From assembly GCA_900469625.1 (NCBI GenBank), contig UBXV01000013.1:124001-188000 (forward strand): a stretch of DNA of 64,000 bases, given 5' to 3'. Position numbers and translations under genes: made by a program. Every line of letters starts with the position of its first letter. The first letter of the stretch is position 1. Below, piece by piece: positions 34,889 to 43,605 of the stretch. Source of the stretch: Hyphomicrobiales bacterium. Lineage in GTDB: Bacteria > Pseudomonadota > Alphaproteobacteria > Rhizobiales > Rhizobiaceae. The notes beneath the pieces were generated by a model. That model ran no database searches and had not been told where the DNA came from. It saw only the letters and a list, made by a program, of their open reading frames with translations.

Positions 34889-36067
34889 TCAGTGCAGCGG
34901 CGTCGCGCTTTCGGCGTCGCGCAATTGAAAGCCGCCGATTGCGAGCTTACCGTCGCCGAACGGAAGTGCCCGGCGTTGGCGAAGCTCGTCGTCGATGACG
35001 GCCTGCATGCCGGACTTGAATTTCCGGACACTGAACTGCGCGGTGTGCGCGCGGATCATCTCCGGACGGAAGGCGTCTTCGCGAGCCTCGAAAGCGTAGA
35101 CGGCCTTGATCAGGGCCTCGACGCTCTGGTGCTCGAACAGCAGACCCGTAAGGTTGGGTACAACGGTCTCAAGCGCCCCGCCCGCCCCGAAGGCAATGAC
35201 AGGCCGGCCGCTGGCCATGGCCTCCACTGGCACGATGCCGAAATCCTCTTCGCCGGGGAAAACCAGGGCGCGGCAGCGCGCCAGCTTCTCCTTCAGGACC
35301 GCGAACGGCGCCCGTCCGAGGAAGGTTACCGTTGGGCCTGCCATGCGCTTCAACCGGGCTATGTCCTGTTCCTTGCCGTCGCCGATCACGACCAGGTTCT
35401 TGCCCATCTTCGTGAAAGCCTCGACCGCAAGGTCAATCCGCTTGTAGGGAACGATCTGGCCCGCGCAGAGATAGAAGTCCTCGATCTGCGTCGATGGCGC
35501 GAAATCCTCCGTGCTGACAGGTGGGTAGATGACGGTCGCCGGACGTCGGTAATACTTGCTGATCCGGGCTGCGACGTGATGGGAATTGGCGACGAAGCGA
35601 TCGACGCGCATGCTGGTATTGACGTCCCAGCTGCGCAGCATCGGCGCCAGCACCGGCATCATCATGCGCGACAGCAGGCCAGCGCTCGACCGATAGGCGT
35701 GGTAGTGATCCCAGAGGTAGCGCATCGGCGAGTGGCAGTAGCAGATGTGGGCCGCATGCGGCGGCGGAATAATCCCTTTCGCCGGCCCGGACTCGCTTGA
35801 AATGATCAGGTCGTAGCCGCTGAGGTCCAGGCTTTCGAGCGCAAACGGCATAAGCGGCAAGAACGACTGGTAATGCCCGATCGCGCCGGGAATGCGCTGC
35901 AGGAAGGACGACGTGATCTTGTGCCTCTTGATCGTGTCCGACACGTGGCCGGGATCGTAGACCAGAGTGAAGATGTCAGCCTCGGGATAGAGATCGCAAA
36001 GCGATTCGATCACCTTTTCCCCGCCCCGCATCGATACCAGCCAGTAATGAACGATTGCGACGCGCAT
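34889..36067 (-). CDS. GT4 family glycosyltransferase
   Basis: This 392-aa GT-B enzyme has an N-terminal acceptor domain from MRVAIVHYWLVSMRGGEKVI to YCHSPMRYLWDHYH, and a C-terminal nucleotide-sugar domain with YLCAGQIVPYKRIDLAVEAF and the GT4 Ex7E signature EEDFGIVPVEAMASGRPVIA. Proteins with this beginning (RGGEKV, CHSPMRYLWD) are frequent in rhizobial exopolysaccharide loci. The start at 36067 has AGGGGAG four bases upstream. It is divergent from the export operon beginning at 36400 and probably adds a sugar to the lipid-linked repeat unit. Confidence 0.93.
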   Translation of the reverse strand: MRVAIVHYWLVSMRGGEKVIESLCDLYPEADIFTLVYDPGHVSDTIKRHKITSSFLQRIPGAIGHYQSFLPLMPFALESLDLSGYDLIISSESGPAKGIIPPPHAAHICYCHSPMRYLWDHYHAYRSSAGLLSRMMMPVLAPMLRSWDVNTSMRVDRFVANSHHVAARISKYYRRPATVIYPPVSTEDFAPSTQIEDFYLCAGQIVPYKRIDLAVEAFTKMGKNLVVIGDGKEQDIARLKRMAGPTVTFLGRAPFAVLKEKLARCRALVFPGEEDFGIVPVEAMASGRPVIAFGAGGALETVVPNLTGLLFEHQSVEALIKAVYAFEAREDAFRPEMIRAHTAQFSVRKFKSGMQAVIDDELRQRRALPFGDGKLAIGGFQLRDAESATPLH

Positions 36068-36252
36068 AGCGCTCCCCTCTGCAATGATCCTGCTGCAGCA
36101 TGGGGCACACGGGGCACGCGTGCACAGAGCCAAGAACGGTCCGAGCGTGCATCCGAAGGAACGAGTGTCCTACTCGAAAGGTTTAGGGGCTACCCGCCAC
36201 CGAAGGGCATTTGGCAGGCTGCCGGGGTCACCCTATCCGATGGTGCCGAGGG

Positions 36253-36272
36253 TTTAGGCCCATTCCCCTAAA
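36253..36272. promoter_or_regulatory. TTTAGG-N8-CCTAAA palindrome in divergent EPS promoter region
   Basis: A perfect 6+6 dyad lies in the 332-bp region (36068-36399) between the divergent GT4 and OPX genes. A third TTTAGG half-site stands at 36182-36187, and GATTAG is repeated at 36275-36280 and 36285-36290. The arrangement suggests a regulator-binding region governing both directions of the polysaccharide locus; the protein is unknown. No other gene is seen in the region. Confidence 0.4.
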
Positions 36273-36399
36273 GGGATTAGCCGCGATTAGACGGCAGGGA
36301 ATTTACCTCACGCGTTTTGGGCCGACAATCATTCCGATACGCCACACCGGACTTTGAGCAGTCCGGCCCGGTTGCGCACAGGAACACCAGCGAGGCCCC

Positions 36400-37725
36400 A
36401 TGCCCCATGCCGACCACCGTCTTCTCCGTCGCCTGTCGTCGCTGGGCCGCGCTTCGACCTTCTGTCTGGCAATCGGCCTGAGCACGCTTGCCCCGCTCTG
36501 TCAGGCCCATGCCGAGCCTGTGTTCCGATTGCAGCCGCAGACGAGGGTCAAGGTCGCGATCGTCGAATGGGTCGCAGCGACAGGCGAATACAAGGAATGG
36601 ACCGCGCTCAACGGCGAATATGTCGTGTCGCCGGCCGGCACGATTTCGGTGCCGCTCGTGGGTGAAGTCAAGGCCCGTGACCGCACGCCCGCGGAACTCG
36701 CGGCCACCATTGCCGATCTCCTGAAGCAGCGCACCGGCCTCAGCAAGGCGCCGGAGACCTCGGTCGAGGTTGTCCGCTATCCCATGATCTACGTGACCGG
36801 CCTCGTCGACCGGCCGAGCGAACTGGAGTTCCGCCCTGGCATGACGGTGATGCAGGCGGTGGCGATGGCCGGTGGGCGCGAGCGCCGCACCAACCCCGCA
36901 GGCGGCTACTCCGACATGGAGCAGATCCGCTACACCGGCGAACTGAACCGGATGGAACTGGAGATGATGCAGCTGGCCGCCCGGCGCGCCCGGCTCAGGG
37001 CAGAGTTCACCGACAGCACCAAGGTCGAGTTTCCCCAGGCGCTGAAGACGTCCAACGGCGCCGCCATCCAGCAGATCGTGCGCGACGAGAGCACGCTGTT
37101 CGACGCCAGGCTCGAGGCAACGCGCCGCCAGCTCGATTCCCTTGCCGAACTTGGCGCGCTTCTCAAGAACGAAATCGACGTGCTGGAGGAAAAGACGACC
37201 GTCCAGCAGCATCAGATCGACATTTCCCAGGACGAACTCAAAGGCGTATCGAAACTGGTGAGCGACCAGACGGTGACGAAGTCGCGCCAGACGGCTCTCG
37301 AACGCATTGTCGCCGAGCTGCAGAGCGAGAAGCTCGACCTCCAGGTCGCCGCCATGCGCGCCAAGCAGAAGCTCAGCGAAACCGAGCGCGATGCGGTGAC
37401 CTTGCAGGGTCAGCGCCGCACCGAGGCTGGTCGCGACCTGCAGACGACGGAAGCATCGATCGAAGATCTGAAGCTGAAGCGCAGCACGACGCTGCAACTG
37501 CTGCAGATCAACGGTGCGTCCCTCTCCCGTTTCGCCGACATGAAGGCAATGGACCTGGAGCCGCTGGAGTACTGGATAACCCATGGCGGCGGCACGGACC
37601 CGGCGGTGAAAGTCACGGAAGCGACGCTGCTGGTTCCAGGCGACGTGCTCGACGTGCGCTCGGCGCTGACGGCGGCGCTCGACAACAAGCTTCTGACATC
37701 CGTGGGCATCGAACAGTCCCAGTAG
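36400..37725 (+). CDS. OPX-type polysaccharide export protein (ExoF/Wza-like)
   Basis: This 441-aa protein has a signal peptide (about residues 1-38, ending CQAHA). The polysaccharide-export domain follows (YVVSPAGTISVPLVGEVKAR, with D and TPAELAATIADLL) and then a SLBB-like soluble ligand-binding part (VRYPMIYVTGLVDRPSELEF, MTVMQAVAMAGG). A long helical stretch (about 180-390) rich in Gln/Glu/Arg/Leu is predicted coiled coil, as in ExoF of Sinorhizobium and unlike short Wza. It probably forms or contacts the outer-membrane/periplasmic channel with the Wzc-like partner encoded 46 bp downstream. Confidence 0.9.
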   Translation: MPHADHRLLRRLSSLGRASTFCLAIGLSTLAPLCQAHAEPVFRLQPQTRVKVAIVEWVAATGEYKEWTALNGEYVVSPAGTISVPLVGEVKARDRTPAELAATIADLLKQRTGLSKAPETSVEVVRYPMIYVTGLVDRPSELEFRPGMTVMQAVAMAGGRERRTNPAGGYSDMEQIRYTGELNRMELEMMQLAARRARLRAEFTDSTKVEFPQALKTSNGAAIQQIVRDESTLFDARLEATRRQLDSLAELGALLKNEIDVLEEKTTVQQHQIDISQDELKGVSKLVSDQTVTKSRQTALERIVAELQSEKLDLQVAAMRAKQKLSETERDAVTLQGQRRTEAGRDLQTTEASIEDLKLKRSTTLQLLQINGASLSRFADMKAMDLEPLEYWITHGGGTDPAVKVTEATLLVPGDVLDVRSALTAALDNKLLTSVGIEQSQ

Positions 37726-37771
37726 CAACAGCTGACCGACTGAGGCGCAATGTATTTCGTGGGGAACAGCA

Positions 37772-40045
37772 ATGGTCGTGCATGATATCTCGAAAATCGT
37801 TCTGGATGACAGCTTCGAGGCCAAGCGATCGGCCGGCCAGGAGAGCATATCCTTCCGCGACGTCTCGGACTTCCTGCGGCGACATCTCGTGCGCATCGGC
37901 ATCTGTGCGATCATCGGCCTGGCGCTCGGCGTCCTTTACGTCCTCAACACCGCTCCGACGTTCACCGCGACAGTCCGCCTGGTAATCGACCCCGAACAGG
38001 GCCGCATCGCCTCGCAGGACGCCTCGACGGGAACGATCATCATCGAGGCGGCCGAAATCGCCAGCGAAGTCGAAATCGTCAAGTCCGAGGCGATCGCCCG
38101 CGCCGTCATCGAACAGCTCGACCTGACCAACGATCCCGAGATCGTGGGTGGCGGCGTTTCGATCCGCGGCATGATCGGCGCGCTGTTTTCGTCCGGGTCC
38201 AAGAACGCCGACGGCGATGCGGCAGACGATGAATATCTGATGCGCCGCACCATGGCCGCCTTCCTGTCACGCGTCACCGTGCGGCGTGTCGGGCAATCCT
38301 ATGTGCTGGAGATCGGCTATTCCTCGACCGACCCGCAAAAGGCGGCCAAGACCGCCAATGCCATTGCCGGCGCCTACATCCGAACCGGCATGAACGAGAG
38401 ATCGGACGCCGCCAAAAGCGGCGCTAAGTGGCTTGAAAGCCGCCTGATCGAAGTCGGCGCGCAGGCGCGCGCCGCGGCCATGACCGTCGAGGAATTTCGC
38501 GCCAAGAACGACATCACCACGGTCGGCACCGCATCGACGCTCGACCAGCAGCAACTGTCGGAACTCAGCAGCCAGATGTTGGCGGCGCGCGCCGCGACGG
38601 CGGCTGAATCGGCCAAGCTGATGACCCTGCAACAACTGATGTCCAAGGACACGATGGTTGCCAGCGTCAACGACAGTCTCGACAATCCCCAGATCCAGAA
38701 ACTGAACGAGGAAATGCGGCTCGCGGCCGCCAAGCTCGACAATCTGAAAGTCCGATACGACAGTGGAAACCCCGCAATTATCGCTGCACAGGCGGATATT
38801 GCGCGGCTTGACGCGTCGCTTCGCAATGAATTCCTGCGCATCGAGCAATTTTACAAGTCGAATGTCGAGATCGCCAAGACCCGGGAGAAGCTCCTGGAAA
38901 GCGAACTTGCCAATCTGACGGCGACTGGCGCCGGCAAGAATGTCGCCCGGGTCGAACTCTCCGAGATGGAGAGCCGGGCAACGACCTATCGCAACATGTA
39001 TGAGGGCATTCTCCAGCAGTTGATTGGCGCGCTGCAGAAGCAGTCCTTTCCTCTCGGCAAGGCCCGTATCGTGACGGCGGCCACCGCCCCGCTCGGCAAG
39101 ACCTGGCCCAAGCCGTCAACCATCATGCCGTTTTCCCTGATGTTCGGACTGGCGACGGGGTTGATGCTGTCGGTCCTGCGCGATGGCCTCGACCGGCGCG
39201 TCAGCTCCAGCGAGCGGCTGCGCGCCGAACTCGGCATCACCTCGCTCGGACACGTGCCGATGTTCAGAAGCAGTCCGCGCCCCCACCAGCCGCCGATCGC
39301 CTCCACCATGCTGCCGCTGCGCTCGGTGCTGGACATGCCCTACTCCCGGTTTTCCGAGGCGTTGCGCGGCGTCAAGAACTCGGTCGATTCCGCCTTCCCC
39401 TCCAATGCTTCGGCCGTGATCGGCGTGACTTCGGTCGGCCCCGGCGAGGGTAAGACGACGATCGCTGCCAACCTCGCCCAGCTCTACATGAACGAGGGAA
39501 CCTCGGTGCTGCTCGTCGACGCGGATTTCGTCGGTTCCCGCCTCAGCCGCGTGACCACGGAAGACGGCGCCGGCTTCGGCATGGAAAGCCTGCGCATCCT
39601 CGGCATTCCCGGCCAGTATTCCAGAAGGCGGTCGAGCGAGGCGGCGCAGCACGTCGAGGACTTCGACGGCAAGGCGGTGCGCTGCGTACCGGTCCTGACG
39701 GTCGACCAGACACGCAAGGCCGCGGTCGCCCACCAGCGCTACGGCCACCTGCCGGCACTGAAGTCGGAACTCGAACTTTTGCGGCAGCGCTACAAGGTGA
39801 TCATCGTCGACATGTCGGGTTTTGAGGATTCGGCCGACACCCGCGTCATCTGTACCTATCTCGACGGCATCGTCGTGGTGCTCGGACAATCCGACAAGAT
39901 GACCGTCGAACGGTTGAGCGAGGCGCTGTCGACGTTCGGCAAGTCGCGCGTAGCCTTGCTCGGCGTCATTTCCAACAGAAGCGACGGCCCTCGCCGTACC
40001 AACATCCGCTGGGACCGAAAACAATGGCGCAAGTTCAGAAAATGA
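37772..40045 (+). CDS. Wzc/ExoP-like polysaccharide copolymerase with P-loop kinase-like domain
   Basis: This 757-aa inner-membrane protein has TM1 at about residues 42-60, a Wzz chain-length domain with extensive periplasmic coiled coil (about 70-430), and TM2 at about 455-475 preceded by a Pro-rich segment (LGKTWPKPSTIMPF). The cytoplasmic BY-kinase-like domain (about 540-757) has Walker A GPGEGKTT with K561, Walker A' VLLVDADF and Walker B VIIVDMSGF. The C-terminal tail is basic (RKQWRKFRK) and has no tyrosine cluster, unlike Wzc, so autophosphorylation control may be altered or absent. It controls polymer length and export with the OPX protein. Confidence 0.9.
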   Translation: MVVHDISKIVLDDSFEAKRSAGQESISFRDVSDFLRRHLVRIGICAIIGLALGVLYVLNTAPTFTATVRLVIDPEQGRIASQDASTGTIIIEAAEIASEVEIVKSEAIARAVIEQLDLTNDPEIVGGGVSIRGMIGALFSSGSKNADGDAADDEYLMRRTMAAFLSRVTVRRVGQSYVLEIGYSSTDPQKAAKTANAIAGAYIRTGMNERSDAAKSGAKWLESRLIEVGAQARAAAMTVEEFRAKNDITTVGTASTLDQQQLSELSSQMLAARAATAAESAKLMTLQQLMSKDTMVASVNDSLDNPQIQKLNEEMRLAAAKLDNLKVRYDSGNPAIIAAQADIARLDASLRNEFLRIEQFYKSNVEIAKTREKLLESELANLTATGAGKNVARVELSEMESRATTYRNMYEGILQQLIGALQKQSFPLGKARIVTAATAPLGKTWPKPSTIMPFSLMFGLATGLMLSVLRDGLDRRVSSSERLRAELGITSLGHVPMFRSSPRPHQPPIASTMLPLRSVLDMPYSRFSEALRGVKNSVDSAFPSNASAVIGVTSVGPGEGKTTIAANLAQLYMNEGTSVLLVDADFVGSRLSRVTTEDGAGFGMESLRILGIPGQYSRRRSSEAAQHVEDFDGKAVRCVPVLTVDQTRKAAVAHQRYGHLPALKSELELLRQRYKVIIVDMSGFEDSADTRVICTYLDGIVVVLGQSDKMTVERLSEALSTFGKSRVALLGVISNRSDGPRRTNIRWDRKQWRKFRK

Positions 40046-40962
40046 TGCCGGAGATGGAAAGCCGTCCCGAAGCCCGCCCGGTGACGGTCGCGATCGGCAT
40101 CCCGAGCTGCGGACGCAAGGACATCCTGTCCGCCGTCCTGCCCCTCATCAGCAGGCAGACCCGGCAGCCGGACGAGATCTATGTCTGCCTGTCGTCGCCG
40201 GAGGACATGGATCCCAACTGCGTCGCGGGGCTTTCTGTCCGGGTCATCGTCATCATCTCCGAACGTGGCAGCTGCCGGCAACGCAACCGTATCCTCGCCG
40301 CGGCCAGATCGGATGTCATCCTGTTTCTGGACGACGACTTCCTGATGGCGCCCTCCTATATCGAAGAGGTCGGGCGGCTGTTCTCCGAGAACGAAGATGT
40401 TGTGGTCGCCACGGGCACGCTGATTGCCGACGGCATCATCGGGCCCGGAATTTCGGTCGACAGCGGCCTGCAACTGATCGAGGCCGACCTGGCGAAGCCG
40501 CGGCCGGCGCCGACCTTCAAGCCGATCTACAACGCCTATGGCTGCAACATGGCCGTCAGAACCGGCCCGGCGCGCGACGCGGAACTCAGTTTCGACGAGA
40601 ACCTGCCGCTCTACGGCTGGCTTGAGGACGTCGATTTCAGCCGGTTGGCAGCAACGCTCGGTCGCGTGGTGCAGGCAGACAGCCTCGTCGGCGTTCATCT
40701 CGGGACCAAGAAGGCGCGCACCCCCGGCATCAAGTTCGGCTACTCGCAGATCGCCAATCCCATCTACCTCATTCGCAAGGACACGATGAGCATCCGGCAT
40801 GCCGGCGTGCAGATCGTGCGCAACCTCATTGCCAATGTGGTCAAGGTCTGGAGACCCGAGCCCTGGGTCGACCGGAAAGGGCGCCTGCGCGGCAATGCCC
40901 GCGCATTCCTCGATCTGCTTGCCGGTCGGCTCGCGCCGAAAAACGTCGAAGGGCTCGAGTGA
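40024..40962 (+). CDS. GT2 family glycosyltransferase
   Basis: This 312-aa GT-A enzyme has an N-terminal TVAIGIPSCGRKDILSAVL, donor-binding region DEIYVCLSS, the metal-binding DxD in ILFLDDDFLMA, and a likely acceptor/catalytic segment YGWLEDVDFSRL. Similar proteins (ExoU/ExoW-type) add sugars to exopolysaccharide repeats. The gene overlaps the end of the Wzc-like gene by 22 bp. No clear ribosome-binding site precedes the ATG at 40024, and in-frame ATGs at 40042 and 40045 are alternatives. It is followed 4 bp later by a GT4 gene, so the two are probably cotranslated. Confidence 0.9.
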   Translation: MAQVQKMMPEMESRPEARPVTVAIGIPSCGRKDILSAVLPLISRQTRQPDEIYVCLSSPEDMDPNCVAGLSVRVIVIISERGSCRQRNRILAAARSDVILFLDDDFLMAPSYIEEVGRLFSENEDVVVATGTLIADGIIGPGISVDSGLQLIEADLAKPRPAPTFKPIYNAYGCNMAVRTGPARDAELSFDENLPLYGWLEDVDFSRLAATLGRVVQADSLVGVHLGTKKARTPGIKFGYSQIANPIYLIRKDTMSIRHAGVQIVRNLIANVVKVWRPEPWVDRKGRLRGNARAFLDLLAGRLAPKNVEGLE

Positions 40963-40966
40963 TATC

Positions 40967-42274
40967 ATGACGGCACTCACTCCCGACCGCGTGGTCGTCA
41001 TCAACGATCGCTCCATCAGGGTCGGGGGTGCGACGAACCTCGCGATCCTTTCGGCCGAACTTCTGCAGCAGCGCGGCATATCGGTGACGTTTTTCGCCGG
41101 TGACGGCACGCCCGCCGAAAAGCCGACCGCAGACATGATCAATCTCGACGCCCTTCCCTTGCTCGAGCGGCGGCGAAGCGAAGCGCTGCGTCTCGGTCTC
41201 TACGATCCCTATGTCCACGATGCCTTGAGCGGGTTGATCGCCAGTCGCGACACCCCATCGACGATCTATCACGTGCACGGCTGGTCGAAGATCCTGTCGC
41301 CGGCGATCTTTCGGTCACTTTCGCCGGTGCGCGACCGCGTCGTCCTCCACGCGCACGACTATTTCCTCGCCTGCCCCAACGGCGGCTTCGTCAATTTCCG
41401 CGCCAACCGCGTCTGCGACCTGAAGCCGATGTCTGGGCGTTGTCTTGCGACCCAGTGCGACAAGCGTGGGCTGCATGAAAAAGCCTGGCGCACGGCGCGG
41501 CACATGCTGCGAGAACAGCTTTTCCCGACGAAACGAATGGCCGCAAACATCATCGCCGTGCATGAGAGGATGCGGACCTACTTCGAGCGCGCCGGCATGG
41601 ACGCCAGCCAAGTGGTGACGGTCCGCAATCCGGTCGTCCCATTCGTCGACCACCAACTTCGCCCCTGGGCCAACCGGAACTTTGTCTTCGTCGGCCGGCT
41701 GGAGCCCGAAAAGGGGTTCGAGGATGCGGCAAGGGCAGCGAGCCTTGCCGGGGTGCCGCTGCATTTCATCGGCGATGGCGCTGGTCGCGCGCTGATCGAA
41801 AAGACCTATCCCGAGGCTATCGTTCACGGTTGGAAAACCAGGGAGGAGATGCGCGATATCATCGGCAGCGCCCGGGCCGTGGTCGTCTCGTCGCGTGTGC
41901 CCGAACCGTTTGGGCTCGCGGCACTCGAAGCGGTTTCCAGTGGCATACCGGTCATCGTACCTGACGCCGCCTTGCTCGCCGACGAAATCGCGAGCCTCGG
42001 TTGCGGCCTGAAATTCAGCATCGGCAACGTCGAGGCGCTTGCCGATGCAATGCGTGTGCTCGCAGCCGACGACAGACGTCTCCAACACATGAGCGGCAAC
42101 TGCTTGCGGCATGCAGCAAACCTTGCCCATACGCCCGAAACCTGGGCGGACGCCTTGATCGATCTCTACGACCACGTTTTGCGAAGGTCCCGCCGAACCG
42201 GAATAGATGTCCGCGACTATCACCACCCATTGCCGATGCGTGCGGGCGATCTCAGCCGCGAGGACGTGTCGTGA
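40967..42274 (+). CDS. GT4 family glycosyltransferase
   Basis: This 435-aa GT-B enzyme begins VVVINDRSIRVGGATNLAIL and includes YHVHGWSKILSPAIF and VVLHAHDYFLACPNGGFVNF. Its C-terminal domain has FVGRLEPEKGFEDAARAASL and the Ex7E motif PEPFGLAALEAVSSGIPVIV. A Cys-containing segment (CDLKPMSGRCLATQCDKRGL) resembles the zinc-like insertion found in some bacterial GT4 proteins. The start at 40967 immediately follows the GT2 stop. It contributes another sugar to the repeat unit. Confidence 0.92.
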   Translation: MTALTPDRVVVINDRSIRVGGATNLAILSAELLQQRGISVTFFAGDGTPAEKPTADMINLDALPLLERRRSEALRLGLYDPYVHDALSGLIASRDTPSTIYHVHGWSKILSPAIFRSLSPVRDRVVLHAHDYFLACPNGGFVNFRANRVCDLKPMSGRCLATQCDKRGLHEKAWRTARHMLREQLFPTKRMAANIIAVHERMRTYFERAGMDASQVVTVRNPVVPFVDHQLRPWANRNFVFVGRLEPEKGFEDAARAASLAGVPLHFIGDGAGRALIEKTYPEAIVHGWKTREEMRDIIGSARAVVVSSRVPEPFGLAALEAVSSGIPVIVPDAALLADEIASLGCGLKFSIGNVEALADAMRVLAADDRRLQHMSGNCLRHAANLAHTPETWADALIDLYDHVLRRSRRTGIDVRDYHHPLPMRAGDLSREDVS

Positions 42275-42491
42275 GGCGGTTTCGCGCCGCATACGGCACG
42301 CGCTGCCGGCGTGTCTTGCTGCCTCACGGCGGGCCCCTGGCTTCCCGGTTAGGCAGTTTACGCGCCGGCTCGATCTTCCTGCCCGGCGTGTACCTCCATT
42401 GGACTAGGCCCTGCCCTTCAGGGTCGATTGAAAATCAAGGCAGCCGCTGGCAGCCTGTGAAGGAAGAACGGTGCTTGGAGGGGTGAACGAT

Positions 42492-43169
42492 ATGCTGTCC
42501 GTATCTGATGGCGCTGCACGACAAGGCCATACCGCGCGCGCCGCCATCGCAGCCCGCCGCGCCAGCAGATCCAAGCGTCTGATCGACGTCGGCGTATCCA
42601 TTCTGGCGCTGATCTTCCTGGCGCCGGCACTGGCCGTGATCGCCATCGCGCTGATGATCGTGGACGGAAGGCCCATCCTGTTCCGGCAGTCCCGCGTCGG
42701 CGCACAGGGAAAGATGTTCGAATGCCTCAAGTTCAGGTCCATGCGCCTCGACGCGGCCGAACGGCTGGCCGAACTTCTGGCCTCCGATCCGGAGCGAAAC
42801 AAGGAGTGGATGGAAAAGCGCAAGCTCGTCGGCGACCCGCGCGTGCATTGGCTGGGCAAGATCCTCAGAATGACGTGCCTGGACGAGCTGCCGCAATTCT
42901 ACAACGTGCTGCGTGGGGATATGAGCCTGGTCGGACCACGGCCGATTTCACCGGAGGAGACCGAGAAATACGGCCCCAACCTCCACTACTACACCGCGCT
43001 TAAGCCCGGCATCACCGGCATGTGGCAGGTCCGAAGAAAGCCGGACACCACCTATGACGAGCGCGTGCAGTTCGACATCGATTACTTTCAGTCCCGATCG
43101 ATCTACCTGGACATGGTGATCATCATCAAAACGGTCGGCGTCGTCCTCTTTGCAACAAACGAGACCTGA
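42492..43169 (+). CDS. ExoY-like undecaprenyl-phosphate sugar phosphotransferase
   Basis: This 225-aa initiating glycosyltransferase has one N-terminal TM/reentrant helix (about residues 31-53). The bacterial sugar transferase signature follows: KRLIDVGVSILAL, GRPILFRQSRVGAQGKMFEC, KFRSMRLDA, LRMTCLDELPQFYNVLRGDM and LVGPRPISPEE, with ITGMWQV at the C-terminus. It lacks the four extra TM helices of WbaP and so is a short ExoY/monotopic form. It transfers a hexose-1-phosphate to undecaprenyl phosphate. The start at 42492 has GGAGGGG upstream; a GTG at 42471 is possible. About 217 bp separate it from the GT4 gene, enough for its own promoter. Confidence 0.94.
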   Translation: MLSVSDGAARQGHTARAAIAARRASRSKRLIDVGVSILALIFLAPALAVIAIALMIVDGRPILFRQSRVGAQGKMFECLKFRSMRLDAAERLAELLASDPERNKEWMEKRKLVGDPRVHWLGKILRMTCLDELPQFYNVLRGDMSLVGPRPISPEETEKYGPNLHYYTALKPGITGMWQVRRKPDTTYDERVQFDIDYFQSRSIYLDMVIIIKTVGVVLFATNET

Positions 43170-43176
43170 CGGGCGG

Positions 43177-43278
43177 TTACCAGATGAACAAGAATACGGC
43201 CGCCCAGAAGATGAGGCACAGCAAGACCACGGACCAGCGAATGGCAAGCTTGGTGTTCCATGAAGGCCGATTGGTCAT
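43177..43278 (-). CDS. 33-aa single-TM micropeptide candidate
   Basis: A tiny ORF reads MTNRPSWNTKLAIRW followed by a hydrophobic helix to the C-terminus (SVVLLCLIFWAAVFLFIW). GAGGGC precedes the ATG by 4 bases, and an in-frame ATG 8 codons upstream is also available. The basic N-terminus plus a single membrane span to the end suggests a bitopic inner-membrane peptide. It ends 7 bp from the ExoY-like gene, convergent with it. Small membrane proteins such as ExoX inhibit ExoY in Sinorhizobium, but this one is far shorter and unrelated in recognisable sequence. Confidence 0.5.
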   Translation of the reverse strand: MTNRPSWNTKLAIRWSVVLLCLIFWAAVFLFIW

Positions 43279-43605
43279 GGCGCCCTCTTTTTCCAACGAC
43301 ATCCGTCTCAACATCAGCTGCGAACTCCCCTCTCCCGTTAACCTCACCGACATCTCCCTGGCGACCACGGACCAGGAGGTGCGGATGTATCGCGGGCGCC
43401 ACTGTTCACGCCATAGCCCAACTTGTAGCCCGAAACCGGCTATACCCGAATCATGGCTACAACGCACACCATACCTTAGGAGTTGCGAATTTTCTGCAAA
43501 CAGGGGCAATTTCGCAACAGTCGGTAGGCGACACCCTTGGCGCGCGGCCGTGCAAGACCCCGCGCCGTCTTCCGACCCGCGCCGTTTCCTCCCGGTCGTG
43601 GTGCA
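43279..43605. promoter_or_regulatory. Intergenic region before flippase gene with inverted repeat
   Basis: This 327-bp region is bounded by the 33-aa ORF and the Wzx-type gene. A perfect dyad GTTGCGAA-N21-TTCGCAAC lies at 43482-43518, about 88 bp before the flippase start, in the least GC-rich part, so a promoter/operator is plausible. No other gene is supported. Confidence 0.35.

Noticed and set aside
42275-42491. CCCTG-N5-CAGGG hairpin before the ExoY-like gene as a riboswitch or attenuator
   Set aside because: The stem is short and matches no known regulatory RNA; chance occurrence in GC-rich DNA is likely.
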